Part shown: positions 17,417-27,057 of the stretch, one piece after another
Layout of the letters: every line of letters begins with the position of its first letter
Position numbering within the stretch: position 1 is the first letter of the stretch
Assembly: GCF_001662075.1 (NCBI RefSeq)
Contig: NZ_LYPL01000011.1
Location: 186,001 to 250,000, forward strand
DNA: 64,000 nt
Source of the DNA: Rhizobium bangladeshense
GTDB taxonomy: Bacteria; Pseudomonadota; Alphaproteobacteria; Rhizobiales; Rhizobiaceae
Direction: 5' to 3'
The notes under the pieces: generated by a model
Told to the model about the DNA's origin: nothing
Seen by the model: the letters and a program-made list of their open reading frames with translations, nothing else
Database searches by the model: none
Translations under genes and position numbers: made by a program

Positions 17417-18457
17417 TCACCTGACATACTTATAAACGGGTCCTGCCATCGGCACTGCCTGAAGCGCCATCTTGGCTAAGATCGGCAATAACGTCCCAGC
17501 AATCATCAATATAAGGATCATGAATGCAAACCATGGCCCGTGATATGGCAGGATTTTCACATAGACACCTTTGGCTATTCCAATGAAAATCGTATTGAGC
17601 AGATAGATCACCATTGAATTCTGGCCGAACCAGAGAAGGACCTTGTCATTTGCGAAAATCGGCAATCTGACCAGAGCATGCAGGAACGGGATCGACGCTG
17701 CCCCGCATAGAAGAAGCCAATAGGGGAAACTCCGGCCGATATAAAGTGCGGCTGCGAAAACGATCAGCCAGAGGACGATATATTTGGAGAATATGTTAAG
17801 CGCCTGGGCCGAGTATTTGCAGCTCACCATTCCAGCGGCGAAGAATACGAAATAGCTCAGAATTCGCGCGACATAAAACCTCTCCGAAGCGGGAATGAAG
17901 AAGATCGCCAGCGAGAACAGGAAAAGGATGCCGATCTGCCGGCCGCTCAGCCGCCACAGGATGGGTGTCAGCACCGAATAGACGAAAAGCACGAGAAGGT
18001 ACCAGATCGAAATGGTCGGGTTGTTCGGGCTGTTCGAAATCACCGCCCATGGGCCCTGCCAGAAGCCGCTGACGCCATCGTCGACGTGAATGAACATCTC
18101 GGCGAGCTGCTTGCCGAAGACGTTTACCAGGCACATCACGATAAACGGGATCAGCAGCCGGTCAAACCTCTTGGCGGAGAACGCGCCGAAATTCCGGTCG
18201 AGCGCTTTATGCGCGCCGGTGAAAAAGAACACGAAGCCGCTGAGATACATGAAGAACGGCATGTGGAACGTGTAGATCGCAGCTTTCGTCGCTTGGTACC
18301 ATGCCTGTTCGCCAAGCGTGCCCTGCATCACGAGGTGGCCGTAGACGACCAGCAGGATGCCGAGGCCTTTGCCGCGTTCGATATCCAGCAATTTTTCGCG
18401 TTCAACGCTGACCGCGGCTCTCTTCGATTCCGGCACGGCCATTGGGGCGCTGGTCAT
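17417..18457 (-). CDS. Acyltransferase family 3 membrane protein (EPS acylation)
   Basis: 346 residues with about 10 membrane segments. The family start is visible: LLDIERGKGLGILLVVYGHLV with the conserved R/K-G and H, then FHMPFFMYLSGFVF (the FxMPLFFxxSG motif). The family (OatA/ExoZ/WecH-like, PF01757) transfers acetyl, succinyl or other acyl groups onto sugars. In this operon it probably O-acylates the EPS repeat. Start ATG 18457 lies only a few bases after the upstream wzy stop, with AGGAG overlapping that stop. Confidence 0.85.
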   Translation of the reverse strand: MTSAPMAVPESKRAAVSVEREKLLDIERGKGLGILLVVYGHLVMQGTLGEQAWYQATKAAIYTFHMPFFMYLSGFVFFFTGAHKALDRNFGAFSAKRFDRLLIPFIVMCLVNVFGKQLAEMFIHVDDGVSGFWQGPWAVISNSPNNPTISIWYLLVLFVYSVLTPILWRLSGRQIGILFLFSLAIFFIPASERFYVARILSYFVFFAAGMVSCKYSAQALNIFSKYIVLWLIVFAAALYIGRSFPYWLLLCGAASIPFLHALVRLPIFANDKVLLWFGQNSMVIYLLNTIFIGIAKGVYVKILPYHGPWFAFMILILMIAGTLLPILAKMALQAVPMAGPVYKYVR

Positions 18458-18460
18458 TGC

Positions 18461-19855
18461 CTACTCTCCTGAAACGGGTTGTGAATGGTCGAAGCTCCGC
18501 CGCCCGGCCGATCTTCTCGAGAGAAGCCGCCGCCGACGCGGCGGGACGACGGGTTCCGTCGTCATGGGCAAGACGGAGACGAGGACCGGCCATAGACCGA
18601 TCGGCGCGAGCATCATTCCCGCTTCGGTCATCGCGCCGATCATGACAAGCAGGATCAGCGCGACCTCTTTCGCCTGGACGGTCTGCAGCTGTTGGCTCCT
18701 GTAGACCGCAGCAATCTTCTTGAAGATCCGCGTCAACAGGAAAGCAATCCAGCAGAGAAAGCCCGGAATACCGATATTGAGACAAATCTCGAGATAGGTG
18801 TTGTGCAGCGAGCGGACGGTGTGGCCGAGACGGACATATTCCTCGACAATGTCGGCCTGCCGGAACGTGGCGAAGCCGTAGCCGAAGATCGGCCTGTCGT
18901 AGATCAGCGGGATCACCTGTTCCCAGATATCGGAGCGGCCCGATAGCGTCAGGTCCTTGCCGAAAGCTTCCGCAACGGCCTGGGCGACACCGAGATAGGC
19001 GATCGAGCCGGCGACGCCGATGAGGATGCAGAGGAAGAGCACGATCAAAGCGCGAGCCATATTGTGCCTGACGTTCTCCATCATCTTCAGGCCGAAAATC
19101 GTGGCGAGACCGATCGCCACCATGACGACGGCCGTCGACGACAAGGAGACCACGACAAGGAGCAGGGTCAGCAGGATGGCGAAGCTTCTCAGCAGGCCGC
19201 TGTAGCGGAGCCTGGGGGAGGGCAGGCGATGGGAAATAAGCACGATAAAGCAGATCGCGCTGAACTGTCCCATTGTGTTCTTGTGATAAAACAGTCCCTT
19301 CACTGCTCCCGCCAGCGAGCCGCCCATGATCCCGAAACGCGGGAAGGCAGCCGTATAGAGGACATTTGCGAAGGCGGAGAAAACGGCGAAATTGGCCAGG
19401 AGACGTAAGGTTTCCTCGTTGCCGTAGCGCAGTCGAAAGAGCAGGGGGCCAAGCGCCAGCAGACCGACGGCCGCGGCGCCGCGAACAGAGGCGCCGAAAT
19501 CGAGCGAACCGGCAAATGACGCCACGATGGCAAAGATCACCACGCATGCGAGGGGCGAAATGCCGCGGAAAAAGGCGATGAATCGGTTCGGTTCAAGAAG
19601 ACAATAGAGGCCGATCAACGGGATCAGCGAATAGAGCATCAGCTTCTGAGGAAGCGGATCAACAGACACGCCCTCGTCGAAGTTCGCAGGATAACCATAC
19701 CACATGCCGGTGGCCCGGAGCAGCGCGAGGTAGAATATCCCCGTCAGGAGCAGACGGACGAGCGTCTCCTTTCGGATGCCGTGGCGCGGCCGTGCACGGG
19801 CGGCCGGCCGCAGGCCGATATCTCCGTCTCGAACATAGGTAGGGCCGACACTCAT
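18461..19855 (-). CDS. O-antigen ligase/Wzy-like polymerase (second in window)
   Basis: 464 residues from ATG 19855, which has AGGAG nine bases upstream; a TTG further upstream would contain this ribosome site, so I reject it. About 11 membrane segments. The large periplasmic loop (about 300-350) has LSGRSDIWEQVIPLIYDRPIFGYGF, given here as LSGRSDIWEQV and PIFGYGFATF, plus SLHNTYLEICLNIG: the Wzy_C pattern R-x-x-x-W, G-x-G, H-N-x-x-L. It sits inside the EPS assembly operon with wzx, so it is the likeliest polymerase of that repeat, while PssT (2009) may be a partner or serve another chain. Confidence 0.82.
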   Translation of the reverse strand: MSVGPTYVRDGDIGLRPAARARPRHGIRKETLVRLLLTGIFYLALLRATGMWYGYPANFDEGVSVDPLPQKLMLYSLIPLIGLYCLLEPNRFIAFFRGISPLACVVIFAIVASFAGSLDFGASVRGAAAVGLLALGPLLFRLRYGNEETLRLLANFAVFSAFANVLYTAAFPRFGIMGGSLAGAVKGLFYHKNTMGQFSAICFIVLISHRLPSPRLRYSGLLRSFAILLTLLLVVVSLSSTAVVMVAIGLATIFGLKMMENVRHNMARALIVLFLCILIGVAGSIAYLGVAQAVAEAFGKDLTLSGRSDIWEQVIPLIYDRPIFGYGFATFRQADIVEEYVRLGHTVRSLHNTYLEICLNIGIPGFLCWIAFLLTRIFKKIAAVYRSQQLQTVQAKEVALILLVMIGAMTEAGMMLAPIGLWPVLVSVLPMTTEPVVPPRRRRLLSRRSAGRRSFDHSQPVSGE

Positions 19856-19879
19856 CCGAGGGCGCTCCTGCAAACAATA

Positions 19880-20863
19880 TCAGAGGGCGGCATTGGGCTT
19901 ATATTCCTGGTATGCATGTCCGAGGATGCCGTTGACCATGCCGGCGCCGCGCAGCACGTGGGTCAGCGCCCGCATGCCCCAATAGGGTGAAATCACGATC
20001 GCCGGCAGCATGGCCAACCCGAGTATCACCCTCGAGGCGCCATAGGCGGCGCGATAGAGCCGGCGCTTGAGGTTGCCGTGCAGGACCTCGCTGACTGCGA
20101 AAGTGTTGCCGAGCCGGTATTGCCGCTGCAATACCCACTTCCAGGTCATGCGGCTGGCAGGAACGATATCATAGACGAGCGCCTCGTCAGCCCAGAAAAC
20201 CTGCATGCCGCGGCGAATGGCCTGATTGAAGAAGAGATAATCCGTGCCCCCGGTGAAGCGCATCTTCTCTTCGAAACGCAGATTCCACGAGCGGATCAGC
20301 GGATAATCGAACATGACGTTGTTCGAGGCCGCATAGGAAATGCGTTGACCATCCTTGTTCTTCTTGCGCTCGAAAACCTTCGCCTTGATGAAATATTCCG
20401 GCGGGTTGTCGGGATAGACGGGCTGGACGGGACCGTAGACGCAATCGGCGCGGTTTTTCTCCCGGGTCTCCAGCATCGCATCGAGCCAGCCATCGACAGG
20501 CCATTCGTCATCGTCGAGAAAGCAGAAGAGGTCGGTGCCGGCAGGGGCTGAATCCATGGCGCGGTTACGCGCAAAGGGTATGCCCTGGTTCGGCTCGACC
20601 ACATAGATCAGATCGTAGGCGCCCGTCTGGGCAAAGCCCTCGACCGTGGCTCTTGCACTGCCGGCCGCTTCATTGTCGACGATCACCATGGTCAGATGAT
20701 AGGGGCGAGCCGGGTGCCTTGTCTGGCGCGTCATCACGTCAAGCAGCTTGGCGATCCCGTCCAGCCGGCGATAGGTCAACACGCCGACGGCGATGTTCAA
20801 CGGCGGCGTGCCTGGCTGATCGGCTTCGGCCGACGAATGCGGGAAAGTGCCTTGCCGGTTCAT
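19880..20863 (-). CDS. Glycosyltransferase family 2
   Basis: 327 residues. The GT-A fold begins at about residue 22 (LNIAVGVLTYRRLDGIAKLLD), with VVDNEAAGSA, GIPFARNRAMD and the metal-binding FCFLDDDEWPVDGWLDAM (about 115-130). A C-terminal amphipathic/hydrophobic part (about 285-305) suggests membrane docking. Start ATG 20863 overlaps the stop of the upstream GT2 by four bases (ATGA) and has GGAGGA upstream. The sugar and acceptor cannot be read from sequence. Confidence 0.85.
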   Translation of the reverse strand: MNRQGTFPHSSAEADQPGTPPLNIAVGVLTYRRLDGIAKLLDVMTRQTRHPARPYHLTMVIVDNEAAGSARATVEGFAQTGAYDLIYVVEPNQGIPFARNRAMDSAPAGTDLFCFLDDDEWPVDGWLDAMLETREKNRADCVYGPVQPVYPDNPPEYFIKAKVFERKKNKDGQRISYAASNNVMFDYPLIRSWNLRFEEKMRFTGGTDYLFFNQAIRRGMQVFWADEALVYDIVPASRMTWKWVLQRQYRLGNTFAVSEVLHGNLKRRLYRAAYGASRVILGLAMLPAIVISPYWGMRALTHVLRGAGMVNGILGHAYQEYKPNAAL

Positions 20864-21744
20864 GACTGTCCTCCGCGCAGCATATTTCCCAGACGCTTGC
20901 GCGCGGCCATCAAGGCCACTTCGGTTGCGGCATCCCGGCCAAAGGGGCCGCCGGCAACGGTGTTGCGGGCTTCGCTGCGGAGTTTGAGCAGCGATGTCGT
21001 TTGCGCGATACCACCGGCCACCAGGCTCTTGCCGAGTGCTTGCAGCCCGTCATAGCGGCGCGCCAGTTCCAGCCCGGTCGCGATCATGATCCGCGGGCGA
21101 AGCGTCTTTGCCCGGCTCGTGCCTGTGTAGCGGTTCGACGCATGAATGCGCTGGAACGTCAGCGGCGTCTCGATGATGGCGCCGCGGCCGAGATAGGCCG
21201 CCGCGAACTTGATGTAATTGTCGCTGAGAACCACATCCGTCGCCACCGACATCGGCAATATCTGCGACAGCAGGGCGCGGCGGAAACTCAAGCCGGATGT
21301 CGGCACCGGAAGCGAAGGGAAACCGCCTTTGCGCAATGTTTCCCGCTTGTCGAACAGCGTCACCTGCAACTCCCCGGGAGGCTGGTCGTCTTCTTTGGTC
21401 GTCACACGGTCGAAGCACCAGTCAATCTCGTTGCGGTCATAGATTTCGCCGATGCGCGCCAGTTTGCCGGGCAGGAACGCATCGTCGGCGTCGAGGAGAA
21501 AGAGGATATCCCCGCTCGCCGCGTCAAAACCGGCATTGAAGCTCGAGGCTTGGCCGCCGTTTTCCTTTAGCACGGACCGAATGCGCGCCCCGTAGGAAGC
21601 GAGGATCTCCCTGGAATCATCCGTGGAGCCGTCGTCGACCACGACGACCTCGAAGTCCGGATAGTTCTGCGACAGAACGCTGTCGATGCATGGGCGCAGG
21701 AACTGCCCATAATTGAAATTGTTGATCAGCACCGAGAGTTTCAA
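20860..21744 (-). CDS. Glycosyltransferase family 2
   Basis: 294 residues from TTG 21744, preceded by GGGAGACGG. N-terminal GT2 pattern LSVLINNFNYGQFLRPCIDSVLSQ, VVVVDDGSTDDS, NGGQASSFNAGFDAA and LFLLDADDAFLPGKL (DAD metal motif, about 92-96). The C-terminal half is less conserved and ends in a basic segment. Translationally coupled to the next GT2. Cytoplasmic face of the inner membrane is expected; donor unknown. Confidence 0.85.
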   Translation of the reverse strand: MKLSVLINNFNYGQFLRPCIDSVLSQNYPDFEVVVVDDGSTDDSREILASYGARIRSVLKENGGQASSFNAGFDAASGDILFLLDADDAFLPGKLARIGEIYDRNEIDWCFDRVTTKEDDQPPGELQVTLFDKRETLRKGGFPSLPVPTSGLSFRRALLSQILPMSVATDVVLSDNYIKFAAAYLGRGAIIETPLTFQRIHASNRYTGTSRAKTLRPRIMIATGLELARRYDGLQALGKSLVAGGIAQTTSLLKLRSEARNTVAGGPFGRDAATEVALMAARKRLGNMLRGGQS

Positions 21745-21865
21745 ATTTCCGTCTCCCTACAGCGCCGCGTCTTTAAGCGCAAAGAACGCTGTAATGCTTT
21801 GAGTTGCTGCATAATTTGTCCTTAAATTGCTTTCGATTTAAGGAATTAGGCAGCAGGCTAGTCGA

Positions 21866-22810
21866 TTACCGCACCAGGGTCCCAGGCGCGTATCGGCGAA
21901 TTCCGGCGCGATAGCCGCGCATGTAATAATATTTCCAGATTGCCCAAAAGCGCGTCTTCGATTGCGGCAGCAGATAAAGCATCGCTGCTCGGAAGGCCCA
22001 TTGCGCGCTTTCGATCCAGGTCGGAAGCGGAACTCCGCTCAATCTCACCCCTTCAGGCACCTCGTCGGGAAAGAGCGCTGGCATGCCGTAGCCAAGCCGC
22101 TCTCCTCTTTTCTGTACCCAAGCCTCGGTGACGCTGGACGCCGGTATCCAGTGATGAACCACAGCCTCGGCGCATCGGTAGGATTTGACGCCATTTGCCG
22201 CCAGGCGAATGATGATTTCCGCATCCTCGCCCATGGCGAAAATCTTTCCCGGAAGAGGACCGATATCTTCGCGATAGCGCACGCTTGTGCCAAGCAGTTC
22301 TCGCCGAATGATCGTATTCGGACCCCAGACCTTTGTCGGGTCACACGGCCCGCTTTGCGTTTCATCGACGATCGCAAAGGTGGATCCCATCGGAATCCAC
22401 TCGATGAAAGGGTCTTTGGGCTCTTTTTCCCAATCGGGAACGATTCTGCCGCCGAAGACGCCATAACCCGGGTGGGCGGCGGCGCAATCGACGATCGCTC
22501 TCAGCCAGTTGGGTTCGGCGCGGATATCGTCATCGGTAAAGACGATGAGATCGCCCTTCACTCGATCCAGAGCCAGGTTCAGCGCCCCCGACTTACCCGG
22601 CGTGTGGTGCTGCAGGACGGTGATGGGCAGCTTGTCGTTATAGGATTTCAAAAGATCAAACGTGCCGTCATTGCTGTTGTTGTCAACGGCAATCAATTCC
22701 CATTGGTCATGAGAAAGCTCCTGGCACAACAAGGAATCCAAAGTGTGGCGCAGCCGGCGGCTGGCGCCATTATAGGATGAGAACACCACGCTAAGTTTGG
22801 GATTCGTCAT
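21866..22810 (-). CDS. Glycosyltransferase family 2 (cellulose-synthase-like layout)
   Basis: 314 residues with LSVVFSSYNGASRRLRHTLDSL, AVDNNSNDGTFDLL, GKSGALNLALDR and the metal site LIVFTDDDIRAEPNWL (about 91-96). A later acidic motif (MGEDAEIIIRLAANG, about 200-212) and a hydrophobic C-terminal segment follow. Start ATG 22810 follows GAGG. About 39 bases after wzx. Probably adds one residue of the EPS unit. Confidence 0.85.
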   Translation of the reverse strand: MTNPKLSVVFSSYNGASRRLRHTLDSLLCQELSHDQWELIAVDNNSNDGTFDLLKSYNDKLPITVLQHHTPGKSGALNLALDRVKGDLIVFTDDDIRAEPNWLRAIVDCAAAHPGYGVFGGRIVPDWEKEPKDPFIEWIPMGSTFAIVDETQSGPCDPTKVWGPNTIIRRELLGTSVRYREDIGPLPGKIFAMGEDAEIIIRLAANGVKSYRCAEAVVHHWIPASSVTEAWVQKRGERLGYGMPALFPDEVPEGVRLSGVPLPTWIESAQWAFRAAMLYLLPQSKTRFWAIWKYYYMRGYRAGIRRYAPGTLVR

Positions 22811-22849
22811 GACTTCGGGCCTCGTTTTCGAATTATGTGGCGTGCGGTT

Positions 22850-24370
22850 TTATACGGATCTTTCACGTGGCTTCCTGAAGCGTCCTAAAATGGCGGAAAT
22901 TACTTTCATCAGCTCAGCTTCCACGCCAATTTGAGATCGGCCACTAATTATCCACAGTACAGCATGGACAGAGCAATAGACGCCGCCACCCAGCAGTACC
23001 GTTTCGACAAGGGCTTTACCCGCGGCGAAATTATTCGTGATCGGACCTGTCAGTTCACGCAAGGCCAACAATGCGAGGATCATCGCACCGCCGCTGACCC
23101 ATGATCGCCAGGTCACGAAAAGCTGCCGCCAGGGGCTGAGCCCGGTTAAGGATCTGACGATGTAGAAATTGACAACCGACACCACTATGCCACCGGATAT
23201 CACTCTAGCAACGAGCAAGCCGATTAGTCCGAAAAAATATAGACCGGCGAGCACGATCGGAACTCTAAAAATGAGAAGCACGATACCTCTGTTAAACAGG
23301 GTTCGAGTGGCGCCCAAAGCATAGGCAAGGGCGTTCGAGGGGCCAAAAACGATCTGCATCCCAAGCACCGGTGCGATGAATTGGATCACCGTGACGGCGA
23401 TACTCCATTTCGGACCGAGTGTCAGGTAGACGAAAGGTTCGGCTATCAGTGCTAGGCCGACACCCATGGGAAAACCGATCGCAAACAGGGAGGCCTGACT
23501 TTTTTGGAAGGCTTCATTTAATCTTGTCTTGTCGCCAGTCAACTTCGCAAAACTGGGGAATAGGACCCGCTCCAGCGGCTGGAATGCAGACTGCGTGATC
23601 ATCGCAGCGACGTTGTTGCCGACATTATATGCGCCAAAGCTCGCGATCCCGAGCAGGCCGCCGGCAAGGAAATTATCGAAGCGATTTCCGATGATCGTAA
23701 CGAATTGATTCAGGGTAAGCCAAACCGAAAAATTCGTGAGTTTTCGCCACGACGACAAAGTGAAGTGGGGAATGTAGGGCGCTCTCACGTAGGTCGCGAC
23801 GATCGCGGTGATGGACGCGGCCATCGCCCCCGCGACGATTGCCCAATAGCTATTGGTCAGCCAGGCAACGCCTACGGCTACCACCAGCTGCGCCGTATAA
23901 TTCAACGCCTCGTTCTTTGCGACCGTACCAAAGTCGAGTTCCTTGGAAAATGTCACGTAGTAAGGACTTCCTAACCCGCTTAAGAGGGGCCGCGACGCGA
24001 GTCCTGCACAAACACCGATAAGTCTCGGGTCGTTATAGAGGTGGGCCATGACAAACCCGCTGATCACCATGGCAATCGCCAGCAAAACGCCGCGAATGGC
24101 GCTGAGCGTAAACGCGGTATGGTAATCCTCCTCCTTCACGTCCTGATGATGAATGAGCGCATTTGCCAGCGATAAGTCGGTCACGGATGTCAGGATGATC
24201 AGCAATGTCGTACCCAACGCGACCAGACCAAAGTCTGCCGGTACGAGAATGCGCGCGAGAATGATCGTCATCGCCAAATTTGCGAGCCGACCGTAGAAGA
24301 CACCTGACATCAACCAAAACGATGCCTGGAGTGTCTTTGCCCCTATTTGCTTGGGTGCAGTTGTCATCAT
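22850..24370 (-). CDS. Wzx-type oligosaccharide flippase (MOP superfamily), PssL-like
   Basis: About 506 residues with 12-14 membrane segments. The MATE/Wzx start is seen: LQASFWLMSGVFYGRLANLAMTIILAR (shown in part: FWLMSGVFYGRLAN) and ILVPADFGLVALGTTLL, the typical 'L.P.DFGL.A' motif. It should flip the undecaprenyl-linked EPS unit to the periplasm. Start ATG 24370 overlaps the upstream pyruvyltransferase stop (TGATG), with CAGG upstream; the longer frame to 24451 only re-reads that gene. In R. leguminosarum the equivalent is named pssL. Confidence 0.88.
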   Translation of the reverse strand: MMTTAPKQIGAKTLQASFWLMSGVFYGRLANLAMTIILARILVPADFGLVALGTTLLIILTSVTDLSLANALIHHQDVKEEDYHTAFTLSAIRGVLLAIAMVISGFVMAHLYNDPRLIGVCAGLASRPLLSGLGSPYYVTFSKELDFGTVAKNEALNYTAQLVVAVGVAWLTNSYWAIVAGAMAASITAIVATYVRAPYIPHFTLSSWRKLTNFSVWLTLNQFVTIIGNRFDNFLAGGLLGIASFGAYNVGNNVAAMITQSAFQPLERVLFPSFAKLTGDKTRLNEAFQKSQASLFAIGFPMGVGLALIAEPFVYLTLGPKWSIAVTVIQFIAPVLGMQIVFGPSNALAYALGATRTLFNRGIVLLIFRVPIVLAGLYFFGLIGLLVARVISGGIVVSVVNFYIVRSLTGLSPWRQLFVTWRSWVSGGAMILALLALRELTGPITNNFAAGKALVETVLLGGGVYCSVHAVLWIISGRSQIGVEAELMKVISAILGRFRKPRERSV

Positions 24371-25707
24371 GATGCCTGCTTCATTGCTTTCGCACCAAGG
24401 TGGGCTGGTTGCGAAGGTAAGGACGCCTGGATGAGGGGGCCTGCCGACCAAGCCGATGCAGATTGTTCGCGAATTCTGGGCGCGGCGGCTTGATAGAACT
24501 CATCCAAATGTTCCGTGAAATCGAGTACACGTTGGGTGAAGCTCACCGGTTCAATATGCGATATGTCCGTGACCCATTGGCTCTGAGACAAACCTTGATA
24601 GAGTTCCGTCGTCTTGAATTCGTAGGAAATCGGCAGCACCGGCACTCCGGCACACAATGATAAAATGGCCATGTGCATGCGTGTGGAGATAACGAAATCA
24701 AAGTCAGTCACTTTGTTAAGCAAGGCATCGGGGCCATAAAATCCTGAATCGACCGAGACCGACTTTCGCGTTTCTGCATCCAATCCATCGGCGATCGCCT
24801 GGGCGACGATGGAGTCGTCATAGTGGTATTCAGGAATACCCTGACATGTCGACAGAAACGTGACTTCCGCATTCTTTGTCTTCACGAGCTCCGAGATCGC
24901 CTGAGAGACTGCGCTCTTATATCGAGCCATGCCTTCTTGCGGTGAAAGCCCGTCAAAGTGCGCCCAATCGCGGACGGAGACGGCGACCCTGAGTTTTTCC
25001 GATCGCTTCGATCCCTGCCGCTTGGACAGGCGTTCCATATCAGCAAAGGCAAAAACGCTATCAGAAATCACTTTCAGGCGATCGTGCTCGACGCCGATGG
25101 CGCGCAGATTGTTTTCGGATTTTTCATCCCTCAGAAGCGCCACTCGAACCTGATCGACGATGGATTTAACTCTTCGTTGATTTTCCGGCTTGTCGAAGGG
25201 GCCGAGCGACTGTGTGAACAAAACTAGCGGCTTATTAAGGGCCAGATCCTTCTCAAATTCCTCAAACCGAGTTGAAAGATCGTAATGCTCAACGAGGTAT
25301 GTCCCCCCTGTGGAGACAACCAGATCCGCTTTGGCGTAAAGAGCAATATTTTCACGCATTTGCTTCGTTAAAAGTGGGCTCCAGCCGACACTTCCGTTGT
25401 CGTTTTTCGCGGAGGTCAGCAATCTGCGGAACTCTCGCTTCTTCAACCCGCCAATCTTTCGACGGATACGTGTCGCCAAGCGCTTCCCGATCAGCGGAAG
25501 CGAAATCGACGGTGGTGCTGCGAGGGGTGTGGTCAGCGGGCGGAATTTGATATCGGGGTAGTAACGCGCGGCGACTTCCGGATTGCTGTCAAAAACAACA
25601 AACTCAGTCTGCTCGCCAAAAGTGCGACGCAAAATCCGGATTATCGCCAGCATGATGGCTGCATCACCCGCATTCAAACAGACAGTGTTTTCTATCAATA
25701 TCAACAT
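24367..25707 (-). CDS. Polysaccharide pyruvyl transferase family protein
   Basis: 446 residues. PF04230 features are seen: start MLILIENTVCLNAGDAAIML, central DLVVSTGGTYLVEHYD and VLFTQSLGPF, and C-terminal DFDFVISTRMHMAILSLCAGVPVLPISYEFKT (in parts VISTRMHMAILSLC and PVLPISYEFK). These enzymes transfer pyruvate from PEP onto EPS sugars as 4,6-ketals. R. leguminosarum EPS carries such ketals (PssM, PssK). Some members act in other sulfated or colanic-type pathways, so the substrate is inferred from the operon. Coupled to wzx. Confidence 0.85.
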   Translation of the reverse strand: MLILIENTVCLNAGDAAIMLAIIRILRRTFGEQTEFVVFDSNPEVAARYYPDIKFRPLTTPLAAPPSISLPLIGKRLATRIRRKIGGLKKREFRRLLTSAKNDNGSVGWSPLLTKQMRENIALYAKADLVVSTGGTYLVEHYDLSTRFEEFEKDLALNKPLVLFTQSLGPFDKPENQRRVKSIVDQVRVALLRDEKSENNLRAIGVEHDRLKVISDSVFAFADMERLSKRQGSKRSEKLRVAVSVRDWAHFDGLSPQEGMARYKSAVSQAISELVKTKNAEVTFLSTCQGIPEYHYDDSIVAQAIADGLDAETRKSVSVDSGFYGPDALLNKVTDFDFVISTRMHMAILSLCAGVPVLPISYEFKTTELYQGLSQSQWVTDISHIEPVSFTQRVLDFTEHLDEFYQAAAPRIREQSASAWSAGPLIQASLPSQPAHLGAKAMKQAS

Positions 25708-25716
25708 GGCGAGCTG

Positions 25717-26958
25717 TCAGATCCCTTTTGTTTGAAGCTGCTGGAGTGCTTGCTTCAGCGAACGAGCTTGACTCCGTTCATTGTAGCCCTGTTCGATGAT
25801 CATCCGTCCTTGCGATCCCATTGTGCCAACGAGGTCGGGGCTACTGGCCAAATCCTCCATCGCACTTGATAGAGCAGGAACATCCTTTTCGTCGACCAGA
25901 CGCCCGGAGCTCCCATCGACCACCAATTCCGGGATCCCGCTGTGACGTGTGCTGACGACCGGAAGTCCCATCGCCATGGCTTCCATGATCGACACCGGGA
26001 TGCCTTCCATGTCGCCGTCCGCGGCGGTTACGCTCGGGAGCACAAAGATATGTGCCTCGTCCAGCAGGCGTTTGATCTCCTGATGCGGCAGGCCTCCGTG
26101 GAACTGGATTCTGTCCGAGTGCCCCGAAGCTTCTGCAAGGCTTCGCATATCGCCAAACAGTGGACCGTTGCCGACGATATCGAGGGAAAGATCGAGATCC
26201 GGGCGACGGGAAACAAGCTGCGAAAACGCTTGAATAGTAAAGCGATGCCCCTTCTTCTCCGTCATTCGTCCGATCGTGATGAAGCGCGTGCGTTGACCGG
26301 CGGGAATGGTCCTCAGCTTATAATCGAAAGCGTCGCAATCAACCCCCAAGCGTATCGTCGTTATTTTCTCAGTGGGCGCACCAAGATCTATCAGACGCCG
26401 GCGCCAGAGATCGCTGATCGGAAGAAGCAAATCCGCCTGCTCAAAGAGTTCGCGGTAAATCTCCGGGCGGCCATCCGTATATTGGGTAATATCGTAACCG
26501 TGGAAAACAGTCGTCATCGGAACTTTTATAAGCCCGAGTTTTTTCAGATGCGCGACAACGCGTCCAGCCGGACCAAAGTGACAATGAATGACATTCGAAG
26601 GAGAGCTGCCGGGCTGAAGACTGGCTGCTAGGCGCAATTTCTGAGAGATCGGCAACCTTATCTCGCTGTCGCGCATCGTGGCGAGGCGCCAGAGGGTACG
26701 GAAATCTGCGCGGGCGAGAAGCCGGATCGCTCCTCGAACTAACGCGGCGATACGGGAGAGGCGACGCTTATCCGCCTGCACATACCGAATACGATCAGAA
26801 AATCCGTACTGTTCCGGCAGGCTCGATACATTGCTGGCGGGTCGGCGCAACGCGACGACATCAATATCGACGGCGAGGTCTTTGAGACCCCGCATTTCGT
26901 TGTAAACGAACGTCTGCGTCAACTCGGGAAAGTTGAGAGAAAAATAGGTAACGTTCAA
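25717..26958 (-). CDS. Glycosyltransferase family 4 (GT-B)
   Basis: 413 residues from TTG 26958, with GAGGG upstream. N-terminal acceptor half with VIHCHFGPAGRVVAHLKKLG and TTVFHGYDIT. C-terminal donor half with RFITIGRMTEKKGHRFTIQAF (given as ITIGRMTEKKGH), LDIVGNGPL and the E-x7-E motif MEGIPVSIMEAMAMGLPVVST. Retaining nucleotide-sugar transferase. Nine bases separate it from the pyruvyltransferase gene. Paralogous in layout to the GT4 at 28522. Confidence 0.88.
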   Translation of the reverse strand: MNVTYFSLNFPELTQTFVYNEMRGLKDLAVDIDVVALRRPASNVSSLPEQYGFSDRIRYVQADKRRLSRIAALVRGAIRLLARADFRTLWRLATMRDSEIRLPISQKLRLAASLQPGSSPSNVIHCHFGPAGRVVAHLKKLGLIKVPMTTVFHGYDITQYTDGRPEIYRELFEQADLLLPISDLWRRRLIDLGAPTEKITTIRLGVDCDAFDYKLRTIPAGQRTRFITIGRMTEKKGHRFTIQAFSQLVSRRPDLDLSLDIVGNGPLFGDMRSLAEASGHSDRIQFHGGLPHQEIKRLLDEAHIFVLPSVTAADGDMEGIPVSIMEAMAMGLPVVSTRHSGIPELVVDGSSGRLVDEKDVPALSSAMEDLASSPDLVGTMGSQGRMIIEQGYNERSQARSLKQALQQLQTKGI

Positions 26959-27057
26959 CAGCAGGCCCTCGTCTGACGGCGAATGGTCTATTTGCGTTTC
27001 AGGTTCATATCTCGAGGCAAGTATCGCCGTGATCTCAGGATACCGCGTCAGCCTGGG

